Of a stretch of 64,000 nucleotides of DNA, positions 39,486 through 48,191 are shown piece by piece; the stretch's first letter is position 1; each line of letters starts with the position of its first letter. The DNA comes from Herbaspirillum rubrisubalbicans (GTDB lineage: Bacteria; Pseudomonadota; Gammaproteobacteria; Burkholderiales; Burkholderiaceae_D). A program made the translations under genes and the position numbers. The DNA is taken from NCBI RefSeq assembly GCF_003719195.1, contig NZ_CP024996.1, forward strand, positions 124,001-188,000, given 5' to 3'. The notes under the pieces are model-generated. The model had not been told where the DNA came from. It was given only the letters and a program-made list of their open reading frames with translations, and ran no database searches.

Positions 39486-40463
39486 ATGCAAAACAGTTTG
39501 TTGAAGCCCCGCATCATCGAAGTGGAAACCCTGGCCCCCGGTCACGCAAAGGTCGTGATGGAGCCGTTCGAGCGTGGTTACGGTCACACCCTGGGCAACG
39601 CGCTGCGTCGCGTGCTGCTGTCGACCATGAGCGGTTACGCTCCCACCGAAGTGACCATCGCTGGTGTGGTGCACGAATACTCGTCCCTGGACGGCGTGCA
39701 GGAAGACGTCGTCGACATCCTGCTGAACCTGAAGGGCGTGGTCTTCAAGCTGCACAACCGTGACGAAGTCACCCTGACCCTGAAGAAGGAAGGCGAAGGC
39801 GCCGTCCTGGCTTCCGATATCGATCTGCCGCACGACGTCGAACTGATCAACCCGGATCACGTCATCGCCAACCTGACCGGTGGCGGCAAGCTGGACATGC
39901 AGATCAAGGTCGAAAAGGGCCGTGGCTACGTGCCGGGTAACGTGCGTCGCCTGTCCGAAGACACCAACAAGACCATCGGTCGCATCATTCTGGATGCCTC
40001 GTTCTCGCCGGTGCGTCGCGTGTCCTACGCCGTCGAATCCGCGCGTGTGGAACAGCGTACCGACCTGGACAAGCTGGTCATGAACATCGAGACCAACGGC
40101 GTCATCACCCCGGAAGAAGCGATCCGCCAGTCGGCTCGCGTGCTGGTTGATCAACTCAACGTGTTCGCTGCCCTGGAAGGCACCGAAGCGACGGCAGAAG
40201 CACCGTCGCGCGCACCGCAGGTCGATCCTATCCTGCTGCGTCCGGTGGACGACCTGGAACTGACTGTCCGTTCGGCAAACTGCCTGAAGGCCGAGAACAT
40301 CTACTACATCGGCGACCTGATCCAGCGCAGCGAAAACGAACTGCTGAAGACCCCGAACCTGGGTCGCAAGTCGTTGAACGAAATCAAGGAAGTCCTGGCT
40401 TCGCGTGGCCTGACCCTGGGCATGAAGCTGGAAAACTGGCCGCCGGCCGGTCTGGAAAAGTAA
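39486..40463 (+). CDS. rpoA: DNA-directed RNA polymerase alpha subunit
   Basis: Alpha dimers seed RNA polymerase assembly and contact upstream DNA and activators. The 325-residue protein has the N-terminal assembly domain ([19 protein letters not shown]) and the C-terminal domain with [19 protein letters not shown] and [15 protein letters not shown], which binds UP elements. AAAGGACAATTC precedes the ATG. Its own promoter would be expected after the upstream terminator, but none is obvious in the 58-bp gap. Confidence 0.98.
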   Translation: MQNSLLKPRIIEVETLAPGHAKVVMEPFERGYGHTLGNALRRVLLSTMSGYAPTEVTIAGVVHEYSSLDGVQEDVVDILLNLKGVVFKLHNRDEVTLTLKKEGEGAVLASDIDLPHDVELINPDHVIANLTGGGKLDMQIKVEKGRGYVPGNVRRLSEDTNKTIGRIILDASFSPVRRVSYAVESARVEQRTDLDKLVMNIETNGVITPEEAIRQSARVLVDQLNVFAALEGTEATAEAPSRAPQVDPILLRPVDDLELTVRSANCLKAENIYYIGDLIQRSENELLKTPNLGRKSLNEIKEVLASRGLTLGMKLENWPPAGLEK

Positions 40464-40651
40464 TTCATGTCGCCTGGCGGGCGTCGATGAAAGTCCCCGC
40501 CCCCAGGCTGACACGAAGCAGTACCTGAAGTTATCGTCATACCCGTAGTAAAAAACTCTTATCCGTCATTTACCGGTCCGCGGTCCGGACAGCAACGCTG
40601 GCCTGCCGATAGAAGAACTGGATCAAAACTGTAACCTGAAAGGAAATTACC

Positions 40652-41047
40652 ATGCGTCACCGTCACGGTCTCCGCAAACTGAATCGTACTTCGTCCCACC
40701 GTCTGGCCATGCTGCGCAACATGACTGTCTCGCTGCTGCGTCATGAAGCCATCAAGACCACCCTGCCGAAGGCCAAGGAACTGCGCCGCGTCGTCGAGCC
40801 GATCCTGACCCTGGGCAAGACCGACACCCTGGCCAACAAGCGTCTGGCCTTCAACCGCCTGCGTGACCGCGAAATCGTCGGCAAGCTGTTCTCCGAACTG
40901 GGCCCGCGCTACGCTGCCCGTAACGGCGGCTACCTGCGCATCCTGAAGATGGGCTTCCGTCAAGGCGACAACGCACCGATGGCCTTCGTCGAGCTGGTCG
41001 ATCGTCCGGAAGTCACCGACGCCGCTGACGCGCCGACCGCTGAATAA
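40652..41047 (+). CDS. rplQ: 50S ribosomal protein L17
   Basis: L17 lies at the base of the large subunit near the tunnel exit. The 131-residue protein begins [20 protein letters not shown] and has [19 protein letters not shown]. The gap of 188 bp to rpoA shows no gene. A strong terminator ends the ribosomal-protein region after it. Confidence 0.97.
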   Translation: MRHRHGLRKLNRTSSHRLAMLRNMTVSLLRHEAIKTTLPKAKELRRVVEPILTLGKTDTLANKRLAFNRLRDREIVGKLFSELGPRYAARNGGYLRILKMGFRQGDNAPMAFVELVDRPEVTDAADAPTAE

Positions 41048-41071
41048 TTCACCGGACGCTGCATCATCGAC

Positions 41072-41106
41072 AAAAAAGCCAGGCTCTGCCTGGCTTTTTT
41101 GTTTGG
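41072..41106 (+). terminator. intrinsic terminator after rplQ
   Basis: GCCAGGC pairs with GCCTGGC, extended by six A-T pairs, and is followed by a run of six T. Flanking A and T tracts allow action in both directions. It ends the alpha cluster. Confidence 0.93.
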
Positions 41107-41198
41107 CGCGCCGGTATTTTCTTTCATCCGGCTGATTGGCACCGTCACGCCTGGCCTCTGGATGTGGTTGAATACGGCTTCTGCAAGGAGACCTATCC

Positions 41199-41546
41199 AT
41201 GTCCGCTTCCCTGTTGAATCAGCCGCTGCTGGTGCTGGCCAATGTGCCCGACCAGGCAGTGGCCGAACGCATTGCCGATGCCCTGGTGGAGCAAGGCCTG
41301 GCGGCCTGCGTCAATATCCTGGCGCCGGCCAGGTCGGTCTATCGCTGGCAGGGCAAGGTCCAGCGCGATACCGAGCTCCCCTTGCTGATCAAGACGACCC
41401 AGGCGCGCTATCAGGAACTGGAGCAGGCGATTGTCCAACTCCATCCCTATGACGTGCCGGAAATCATTGCGCTGCCCATCACGGCAGGGTTGCCCGCTTA
41501 TCTGGCGTGGATGCAAGATGAGACCGCCCGGCCCCTGCGGGTGTAA
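41199..41546 (+). CDS. cutA: divalent-cation tolerance protein CutA
   Basis: CutA proteins are small cytoplasmic trimers linked to copper and other divalent-cation tolerance; the mechanism is not settled. The 115-residue protein has the core motifs GLAACVNILAPARSVYRWQGK and LHPYDVPEIIALPI. It is 29 bp upstream of dsbD, the cutA-dsbD pair also found in E. coli, which suggests cotranscription. Confidence 0.9.
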   Translation: MSASLLNQPLLVLANVPDQAVAERIADALVEQGLAACVNILAPARSVYRWQGKVQRDTELPLLIKTTQARYQELEQAIVQLHPYDVPEIIALPITAGLPAYLAWMQDETARPLRV

Positions 41547-41575
41547 GCACAGCCCCCTTAGAACGAGGACTACCG

Positions 41576-43366
41576 TTGAACCGCATCAACCGGCGCGAGC
41601 GCCTGACAAGATTTCCCCTGCTGATCGTGCTGGCGCTCCTGGTGCTGCTCGGCCTGCTGGTGGCCAAGGCCGCCCAGGCCGCAGACGATTACCTGCCGCC
41701 CGAACAAGCCTTCCAGCTCAGCGGCCGCATGGTCGATGCCCAGACCCTGGAGCTGAGCTATCGCATCGCCGATGGATACTACATGTACCGGGATCGTTTT
41801 CACTTCAGCGCCGAAGGGGCCACGCTGGGGCAACCCCAGTTTCCGGCGGGTAAACGCAAGTATGACGAAAACTTCCAGAAGGAAGTCGAAACCTATCATC
41901 AGTCGGTCACCGTGCGTGTTCCTGTCAGCGGGGAAGTGAAGGATTTCGTCGTTTTGGCGGTGTCGCAAGGCTGCGCCGACAAGGGATTGTGTTATCCACC
42001 GATGACCTTGAAGCTGTCCATGTCGGCCCAGGCCATCGGCCAGAGTGTGAGCCCGGTCGGTACGGGTGCTGAAACGGCCGCCTCAGGCGGCAGTGATGTT
42101 GACCGCATCACCGCCGTGCTCAAGGCGGGCAAGCTGTGGCCTATCCTCACGCTGTTCTTCTTGTTGGGCATCGGCCTGTCCTTCACACCCTGCGTGCTGC
42201 CGATGTTGCCTATCCTGTCTTCCATCATCGTTGGCCAGCAGCCGGCGAAGGGAGGCGGACGTGGCCGTAGCTTCCTGCTCTCGCTCGATTATTCACTCGG
42301 CATGATCCTGATCTACACCGCGCTGGGCGTCGTGGCCGGAATGCTCGGCGAGGGCTTGTCGGCCTATCTGCAGAATCCCTGGGTGCTGGCTGCGTTTGCC
42401 CTGTTGATGGCCGGGCTGGCCTTGTCGATGTTCGATCTCTACACCCTGCAAGTGCCCGCCTCATTGCAATCCAGGTTATCCACCGCCTCCGGCGGCGGCA
42501 GCGGCAAGTGGTTGGGGGTATTCGTGATGGGCGCGATCTCGGCCCTCATCGTCGGCCCCTGCGTGGCCGCCCCGCTGGCCGGCGCCTTGCTCTACATCAG
42601 TCAAACCGGCGATGTGTTGCTGGGCGGCAGCGCCCTATTTGCCATGGCGGCCGGCATGAGCGTGCCGCTGCTGCTGATCGGCGCTTCCGCCGGCGCGCTA
42701 CTGCCGCGCGCCGGGGCCTGGATGGATGCGGTCAAGCGCTTCTTTGGCGTGTTGATGCTGGGTACTGCGCTGTGGATGGTCGCGCCGGTCATCCCCGCCT
42801 GGTTGCAGGTCGCCGGCTGGGCGGTACTGGGCATCGGCTATGGCGCCTTCCTGCTATGGACGCGCCCGGCCGGATGGATGTCGCGGGCGCTCGGACTGGC
42901 GGTGGTCACGCTGGGCTTGCTGCAGTTGGTCAGTGTCGCCACGGGCGGACGCGATCCGCTGGCACCGCTGTCGCATCTGCGCGGGCAGGCGGTCGCGACG
43001 GGGGCTACCGACTTCGTGCGCATCCGCTCCAGCGCCGAGCTGGATGCCGCGCTACAGCAGAATGCTGCCGGTGAGCGCCGCCCGGTCATGCTGGATTTCT
43101 ATGCTGACTGGTGCGTGTCCTGCAAGGAAATGGAACGCTTCACCTTCACGGACCCGCGCGTGAAGGAACGTTTCGGCCAGATGCTGCTGCTGCAGATCGA
43201 CGTGACCGCCAACAATGCTGACGACCGCGCCATGTTGAAGCGCTTCAAGCTCTTTGGTCCGCCCGGCATCATGTTCTTCGATGGCGACGGCCGGGAACTG
43301 ACGTCGCGCCGCGTGATCGGTTACCAGGATGCCGACAGATTCATTTCTACGCTGCAAAATCTGTAG
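41576..43366 (+). CDS. dsbD: thiol:disulfide interchange protein DsbD (TTG start)
   Basis: DsbD carries electrons from cytoplasmic thioredoxin to periplasmic DsbC, CcmG/ResA-type proteins and others. The 596-residue protein has a hydrophobic N-terminus (residues 10-32), a periplasmic domain with Cys133 and Cys139 in GCADKGLCYPP, eight membrane helices with the redox cysteines in FTPCVLPMLPIL and GPCVAAPLAGALLY, and a C-terminal thioredoxin domain with Cys513-Val-Ser-Cys516. All six redox cysteines are present. TTG 41576 has GAGGA upstream. The reductant is relevant to the cytochrome c maturation genes at 55-59 kb. Confidence 0.93.
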   Translation: MNRINRRERLTRFPLLIVLALLVLLGLLVAKAAQAADDYLPPEQAFQLSGRMVDAQTLELSYRIADGYYMYRDRFHFSAEGATLGQPQFPAGKRKYDENFQKEVETYHQSVTVRVPVSGEVKDFVVLAVSQGCADKGLCYPPMTLKLSMSAQAIGQSVSPVGTGAETAASGGSDVDRITAVLKAGKLWPILTLFFLLGIGLSFTPCVLPMLPILSSIIVGQQPAKGGGRGRSFLLSLDYSLGMILIYTALGVVAGMLGEGLSAYLQNPWVLAAFALLMAGLALSMFDLYTLQVPASLQSRLSTASGGGSGKWLGVFVMGAISALIVGPCVAAPLAGALLYISQTGDVLLGGSALFAMAAGMSVPLLLIGASAGALLPRAGAWMDAVKRFFGVLMLGTALWMVAPVIPAWLQVAGWAVLGIGYGAFLLWTRPAGWMSRALGLAVVTLGLLQLVSVATGGRDPLAPLSHLRGQAVATGATDFVRIRSSAELDAALQQNAAGERRPVMLDFYADWCVSCKEMERFTFTDPRVKERFGQMLLLQIDVTANNADDRAMLKRFKLFGPPGIMFFDGDGRELTSRRVIGYQDADRFISTLQNL

Positions 43367-43477
43367 TTCCACATTGCATCGCGTTATTTGAAAACCACTT
43401 TATAGTCGTTGGCCTGAGGCTGGCCTCGCGTTATAGTCAGCCTTCCCGTTTTCACTCTGTCCACCAAGGAGACCACC

Positions 43478-44116
43478 ATGACGTTGCGCCTGGGCGATAC
43501 CGCACCGGATTTCGAGCAAGAATCCTCGATCGGCAAGATCAAATTCCACGACTGGGCGGGCGACTCCTGGGTCGTACTGTTCTCGCACCCGGCCGACTTC
43601 ACGCCGGTCTGCACCACCGAGCTGGGCCTGACTGCCAAGCTCAAGCCCGAATTCGACAAGCGCAACGTCAAGGCCATCGCGCTGTCGGTGGATGGCGCCG
43701 AGGCCCACAACCAGTGGATCAAGGACATCGAGGAAACCCAGCAGACCGTGGTCGGCTTCCCCATCGTGGCCGACGTCGACAAGAAGGTCGCGGGCCTGTA
43801 CGACATGATCCACCCCAACCAATCCGAAACGGCGACCGTGCGTTCGCTCTTCGTGATTGACCCGAAGAAGAAGGTGCGCCTCATCATCACCTACCCGATG
43901 AGCACCGGCCGCAACTTCGACGAAGTGCTGCGCGTCATCGATGCCCTGCAACTGACCGACGGCTACACCGTGGCCACCCCGGGCAACTGGAAGGATGGCG
44001 ACGACGTCATCATCCCGCTGACGGTCAAGGATGAGGAAGTCATCAAGCAGAAGTATCCGAAGGGCTACAAGGCACCACGCCCCTACCTGCGCATCACGCC
44101 GCAGCCGAACAAGTAA
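43478..44116 (+). CDS. 1-Cys peroxiredoxin (Prx6 family)
   Basis: This enzyme reduces hydrogen peroxide and organic hydroperoxides. The 212-residue length and the motif SHPADFTPVCTTEL with the peroxidatic Cys45 place it in the Prx6 branch. No second resolving cysteine is visible, so an outside thiol must recycle it. AAGGAG lies 12 bases before the ATG. The upstream 110 bp contain two copies of TTATAGTC-like sequence but no clear OxyR site. Its terminator was duplicated by the adjacent IS element. Confidence 0.9.
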   Translation: MTLRLGDTAPDFEQESSIGKIKFHDWAGDSWVVLFSHPADFTPVCTTELGLTAKLKPEFDKRNVKAIALSVDGAEAHNQWIKDIEETQQTVVGFPIVADVDKKVAGLYDMIHPNQSETATVRSLFVIDPKKKVRLIITYPMSTGRNFDEVLRVIDALQLTDGYTVATPGNWKDGDDVIIPLTVKDEEVIKQKYPKGYKAPRPYLRITPQPNK

Positions 44117-44138
44117 TCGTTGCGTCGGAATCGATCAG

Positions 44139-44162
44139 AAAGCGCTCCTGCGGGAGCGCTTT
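44139..44162 (+). repeat. left copy of duplicated terminator hairpin (IS target duplication)
   Basis: AAAGCGCTCC, TGCG, GGAGCGCTTT: a 10-bp stem and tetraloop 22 bp after the peroxiredoxin gene. The same 24 bases recur at 45729-45752 on the other side of the IS. This copy has lost most of its T run because the IS begins straight after it. Confidence 0.85.
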
Positions 44163-45728
44163 CAGATTGATGACAAAGCCTTGGCGAGAGCCAAGGCTTT
44201 GTTGTTTAATCGGTCATGCTCAAAAAACCGACAGCCGCCCAGCACGAGTTAGAGATGGTGACCATCGAGATGCTCGTGCCCAAGGACCACCTGCTGCGCA
44301 AGATCGACGCGGCGGTGGATTTCGAGTTCATCCGAGAGAAGGTGGCGCATCTGTATTGCGCCGACAATGGCCGCCCGGCACTGGACCCGGTGGTACTCTT
44401 CAAGCTCTTGTTCATCGGTTACCTCTTCGGTATCCGCAGCGAGCGCCAGCTCATCCGCGAGGTCCAGGTCAATGTGGCCTATCGCTGGTTTGCCGGATTC
44501 CGTTTGACCGACAAGGTACCGGACTCCTCCACCTTCTCCCAGAACCGGCGCCGCCGCTTCATTGATACCACCGTCTATCAAGAGATCTTCGACGAGATCG
44601 TGCGCCAGGCCATTGGACGCGGCATGGTCGATGGCCGTGTGCTCTACAGCGACAGCACCCACCTCAAGGCCAACGCCAACAAGAACAAGTTCGACTACGT
44701 TCAAGTTACCCAGACCCCCTCGGCCTATCTGGCCGAATTGGATGCCGCTGTGGATATCGACCGTGCCGAGCATGGCAAGAAACCGCTCAAGCGTGACGAC
44801 GATGATGAGCCGCCCACCAAAGAGATCAAGGTCAGTCGCACCGATCCCGAGAGTGGCTACATGGTGCGCGACGACAAGCCCAAGGGCTTCTTCTACCTGG
44901 ATCACCGCACCGTCGATGCCAAGCATTCCATCATTACCGATACCCATGTCACGCCCGCCTCAGTCCATGACAGTCAGCCTTATCTGGCGCGCCTGGATCG
45001 TCAGCGCCAGACGTTCGGATTTGATGTACAGGCCGTTGGCCTGGATGCGGGCTACTTCACACCGGCCGTCTGCCAGGGACTGGAGAATCGCGAGATCAGC
45101 GGCGTGATGGGCTACCGCACACCCAACCACAAGCCGGGGACATTCTTTAAACGGGCGTATGAGTACGATGCCTACCGTGACGAATACATCTGCCCGCAGG
45201 GTCAACCCTTGCGCTACAGCACGACCAATCGACTGGGGTATCGGGAATACAAATCCAACCCTGAGCAATGCCGAGGCTGCAAGGTACGCGAGCAATGCAC
45301 CAATAGCGCCAATGCGGTCAAGGTGGTGACGCGCCATGTGTGGGAGCGTTCCAAGGAGAAGGTGGATGATCGGCGTCGTACCGAATGGGGCAAGCGCATC
45401 TATGCCCGACGCAAGGAAACGGTAGAACGCAGCTTCGCCGACGCCAAGCAATTGCACGGACATCGTTATGCCCGTATGCGGGGATTGCGCAAGGTCGCCG
45501 AGCAGTGCTTGTTGGCGGCGGCGGCCCAGAACATGAAGAAGATTGCCCTGTTGGTGGCGCGCTTGCGCGCGCTTTTACACGGCTTGAGCGCCTCTGCCAG
45601 CGTACAAAAGTGGCTACAGCGAAAAATGAGCGCCTTGCTTGGCTTCTGCGCCATCGACCATCTGCAAATTACCTGCGCCTGAAAAACAAAACCCCGTGTT
45701 CGAAAACACGGGGTTCGTCATCAACCTG
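44163..45728 (+). mobile_element. IS1182-family insertion sequence, about 1566 bp
   Basis: The ends form imperfect inverted repeats: left CAGATTGATGACAAAGCC, and right, read on the other strand, CAGGTTGATGACGAACCC (14 of 18 match). One transposase gene fills the element. Each end carries a strong hairpin: CAAAGCCTTGGC/GCCAAGGCTTTG at 44174-44201 and AACCCCGTGTT/AACACGGGGTT at 45690-45715, which would block transcription in or out. The 24-bp flanking duplication is the host terminator itself. The element looks intact and potentially active. Confidence 0.85.
44216..45682 (+). CDS. IS1182-family transposase
   Basis: The 488-residue protein has the N-terminal DUF772-type domain (residues about 10-100, with LDPVVLFKLLFIGYLFGIRSE) and a DDE catalytic domain. 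Candidate acidic residues are the aspartates in LYSDSTHLKAN and VGLDAGYFTPA and the glutamate in ETVERSFADAKQLHGHRYAR. A cysteine cluster, CPQG with CRGCKVREQC, lies between the second aspartate and the glutamate, as in this family. The frame is uninterrupted, so the enzyme could be functional. Confidence 0.9.
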   Translation: MLKKPTAAQHELEMVTIEMLVPKDHLLRKIDAAVDFEFIREKVAHLYCADNGRPALDPVVLFKLLFIGYLFGIRSERQLIREVQVNVAYRWFAGFRLTDKVPDSSTFSQNRRRRFIDTTVYQEIFDEIVRQAIGRGMVDGRVLYSDSTHLKANANKNKFDYVQVTQTPSAYLAELDAAVDIDRAEHGKKPLKRDDDDEPPTKEIKVSRTDPESGYMVRDDKPKGFFYLDHRTVDAKHSIITDTHVTPASVHDSQPYLARLDRQRQTFGFDVQAVGLDAGYFTPAVCQGLENREISGVMGYRTPNHKPGTFFKRAYEYDAYRDEYICPQGQPLRYSTTNRLGYREYKSNPEQCRGCKVREQCTNSANAVKVVTRHVWERSKEKVDDRRRTEWGKRIYARRKETVERSFADAKQLHGHRYARMRGLRKVAEQCLLAAAAQNMKKIALLVARLRALLHGLSASASVQKWLQRKMSALLGFCAIDHLQITCA

Positions 45729-45755
45729 AAAGCGCTCCTGCGGGAGCGCTTTTTG
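45729..45755 (+). terminator. right copy of duplicated hairpin, functional terminator
   Basis: The same 24-bp hairpin as 44139-44162, here still followed by TTTGTTT. It now separates the IS from the convergent lysR gene, whose stop is 10 bp away. Before the insertion it would have ended the peroxiredoxin gene. Confidence 0.85.
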
Positions 45756-45762
45756 TTTGCCT

Positions 45763-46707
45763 TCAGACTTCTGGTGCCACCGTCCGTGCAAAACCGTCCA
45801 GGAACAGCCGCGCCACCGGCGAGAGCAAGGTCCCGCGCCGCGTCACCAGTTGGTAGGGCTCGCTGCGCGTATGCAACTTCAGCGGCAGGATGCGCGTCAT
45901 GCCAAAGCGCGTGCAGAACTGCGCCACGTCCACCGACAGCAGCGCCACGAAGTGCGGATTCTTCTGCAGCAGCGACAAGGTAGTGAAGGCCGAAGTGGTT
46001 TCCATCAGGTGCAGCGGGAAGCGCAGGTCGGCATCGTGGAATTCGCGCTCCAGCGTCAGCCGCATGGGCATGTTGGCCGAGTAGACCACCCAGCGCGAAT
46101 CGGCCAGGTCCGCCAGTTGCAGGCTGGGCGCTGCTGCCAGCGGATGCTGCACGCTGGCCACCACGGCCAGCTCTTCCTCGTGGATGTTGAAGGCGTCATA
46201 CAGGTCCGGGCGCTGGCTGATGCTGGTGCGGCAGATCGCCAGGTCCAGCCGGCCTTGGTCCAGCAGGCGCAGCAGCCGCGCACTGGTGTCCTCGACGATT
46301 TCCACCGACAGCGTCGGATGCGCCTCCAGCAATTGCGTAAGCGCATCGGTCAGCAGCGGCACCGCGCCCATGATGGTGCCCACCGCCAGTCGGCCTCCGT
46401 GGCCTTGCATGATGGATAACATTTCTTCACGCAGGTGCGTCAGGTCGGTCTGGATCAGCCGCGCATAGCGGATCACGCAATGGCCCAGCTCGGTGGCTTC
46501 CAGGCCACGATTGGTGCGGGTGAACAATTGTGCGCCCAGGGTGCTTTCGATTTCCTGCAGAGCCTTGCTGGCGCCGGGCTGGGTCAGCGCCACCTGCTCG
46601 GCGGCCTTGAGCAGCGAGCCGTGGTCGGCCAGGGCGATCAGCAGGCGCAGTTGGCGCAGGTGCAGGCGGGAAGTGATGGAGGCCAGCGAGGGTAGGGTGG
46701 TGTGCAT
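45763..46707 (-). CDS. LysR-family transcriptional regulator
   Basis: The 314-residue protein has an N-terminal winged helix-turn-helix (LHLRQLRLLIALADHGSLLKAA through TLGAQLFTRTNRGLEATELG) and a C-terminal effector-binding domain from about residue 100. The N-terminus resembles the GbpR/CbbR-like branch that controls sugar or aromatic catabolism. ATG at 46707 has AAGGA six bases upstream; a much longer frame on this strand is a shadow over the next gene. It is divergent from the alcohol dehydrogenase gene, which it probably controls. The inducer is unknown. Confidence 0.88.
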   Translation of the reverse strand: MHTTLPSLASITSRLHLRQLRLLIALADHGSLLKAAEQVALTQPGASKALQEIESTLGAQLFTRTNRGLEATELGHCVIRYARLIQTDLTHLREEMLSIMQGHGGRLAVGTIMGAVPLLTDALTQLLEAHPTLSVEIVEDTSARLLRLLDQGRLDLAICRTSISQRPDLYDAFNIHEEELAVVASVQHPLAAAPSLQLADLADSRWVVYSANMPMRLTLEREFHDADLRFPLHLMETTSAFTTLSLLQKNPHFVALLSVDVAQFCTRFGMTRILPLKLHTRSEPYQLVTRRGTLLSPVARLFLDGFARTVAPEV

Positions 46708-46908
46708 GGGGTATCCTTGGAAGCGGGCTCCAGTATGAGCCCTGGTTATACCCATATCAACAGCTCTCATTAGCCAAGGGCCGTGCGATGGCTTAGAGTC
46801 TGGCTTTCCAAAGCCGGGCCCGAGAGGGAAGAGCTGCTCCTGGCAGGTTGCCGACCCAGCCCGCAGACAGCGGACCCGGTGGCGACATCTATAAATCAAG
46901 GCTATGTA
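46708..46908. promoter_or_regulatory. divergent control region between lysR and the dehydrogenase gene
   Basis: This 201-bp gap should hold both promoters and the LysR operator. A partly symmetrical GGTTATACCCATATCAAC lies near 46743-46760, as LysR sites often do, but no perfect T-N11-A palindrome is clear. No gene is seen. Confidence 0.4.
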
Positions 46909-48048
46909 ATGGCACTTATCAACTACATCACCCAGGTCCAGTTCGACTACGGCGCGTTGGCGCTGCTGCAGCAGGAATGTGACCGCCTGGGCATCAAGAA
47001 GCCGCTGCTGGTGACCGACCCGGGCATCCGCAATGCCGGCCTGCTGGACAAGGTCCTGGGCCAGTTGAAGGATGGTGCCGGTGCCGTGGTCTATGACCAG
47101 ACCCCGCCCAATCCCAACGAAGGCGCGGTTCGCACTGCTGTGGCGCTGTTCCGTGAGCATGGCTGCGATGGCATCGTGGCCGTCGGCGGTGGTTCCTCCA
47201 TCGATCTGGCCAAGGGTGTGGCCGTCTGCGGCACCCACGAAGGCCCGCTGAAGTCCTTTGCGCTCATCGAAGGTGGCCTGGCCAACATCACGGCCAAGAC
47301 CGCCCCGGTGATCGCCATCCCGACCACCGCCGGTACCGGCAGCGAAGTCGGCCGTGGTGCCATCCTGATCCTCGACGATGGCCGCAAGGTCGGCATCATC
47401 TCGCCGTACCTGGTGCCCAGGCTGGCCATCTGCGACCCCGAACTGACCCTGGGCCTGCCGCCGCTGATGACGGCCGCCACCGGCATGGATGCCATCGCGC
47501 ACTGCCTGGAAACCTTCATGGCGCCAGCCTTCAACCCGCCGGCCGATGGCATCGCACTGGATGGCCTGTGGCGTGCCTGGGCACACATCGAGCGCGCCAC
47601 CCGCGAGCCCGGCGACCGCGAAGCACGGCTCAACATGATGAGCGCCTCCATGCAGGGCGCCATGGCCTTCCAGAAGGGACTCGGTTGCGTGCACAGCCTG
47701 TCGCATTCGCTGGGCGGCATCAATCCCAGGCTGCACCATGGCACCCTCAATGCGATCTTCCTGCCGGCCATCATCGCCTTCAACGAAAGCGCGCCGAGTA
47801 TGGTCAAGGACAACAAGATGGCGCGCATGGCCCACGCCATGGGTCTGTCCAGCGGCGCCGAGATCGGCCCGGCGATTCGTGAGATGAGCCGTCGCCTGGG
47901 CTTGCCCGCCGGCCTGCGCGAACTGGGCGTGAGCGAATCCCTGTTCCCGCAGATCATCAAGGGTGCCCTGGCCGACCACAGCCACAAGACCAATCCGCGC
48001 GAGGCCTCGCAACAGGATTACCTGCAGATGCTGCAGCAATCCATGTGA
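46909..48048 (+). CDS. iron-containing alcohol dehydrogenase
   Basis: Group III alcohol dehydrogenases use NAD(P) and a metal, usually iron, to interconvert alcohols and aldehydes. The 379-residue protein has the cofactor motif GGGSSIDLAKGVA and PTTAGTGSEVG. Metal ligands line up with the family: Asp194, His198 (GMDAIAHCLETF), a histidine at 262 or 266 (GCVHSLSHSLGG) and His276 (LHHGTLN). ATG 46909 gives the normal length; the frame extends further upstream without conservation. It pairs with the aldehyde dehydrogenase downstream, suggesting an alcohol-to-acid route. The substrate is not known. Confidence 0.88.
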   Translation: MALINYITQVQFDYGALALLQQECDRLGIKKPLLVTDPGIRNAGLLDKVLGQLKDGAGAVVYDQTPPNPNEGAVRTAVALFREHGCDGIVAVGGGSSIDLAKGVAVCGTHEGPLKSFALIEGGLANITAKTAPVIAIPTTAGTGSEVGRGAILILDDGRKVGIISPYLVPRLAICDPELTLGLPPLMTAATGMDAIAHCLETFMAPAFNPPADGIALDGLWRAWAHIERATREPGDREARLNMMSASMQGAMAFQKGLGCVHSLSHSLGGINPRLHHGTLNAIFLPAIIAFNESAPSMVKDNKMARMAHAMGLSSGAEIGPAIREMSRRLGLPAGLRELGVSESLFPQIIKGALADHSHKTNPREASQQDYLQMLQQSM

Positions 48049-48191
48049 TGGCCGACAATGAGCAGCGCGGGACAGCGGCCAAGGCCAGCCTGTTCCGCAG
48101 TTCCCCCTCAGCTGTGCCCGCCCCGTGCGGGTGCAGCTTTCATGCCTGACCCGAACTCGGGCGGTATCAACGAAACCAGCAGGAGCACAAC

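Noticed and set aside
46708..48039. Upstream extension of the LysR frame to 758 residues.
   Set aside because: The extra part lies opposite the alcohol dehydrogenase gene; the LysR family starts at the ATG at 46707 with a good ribosome-binding site.
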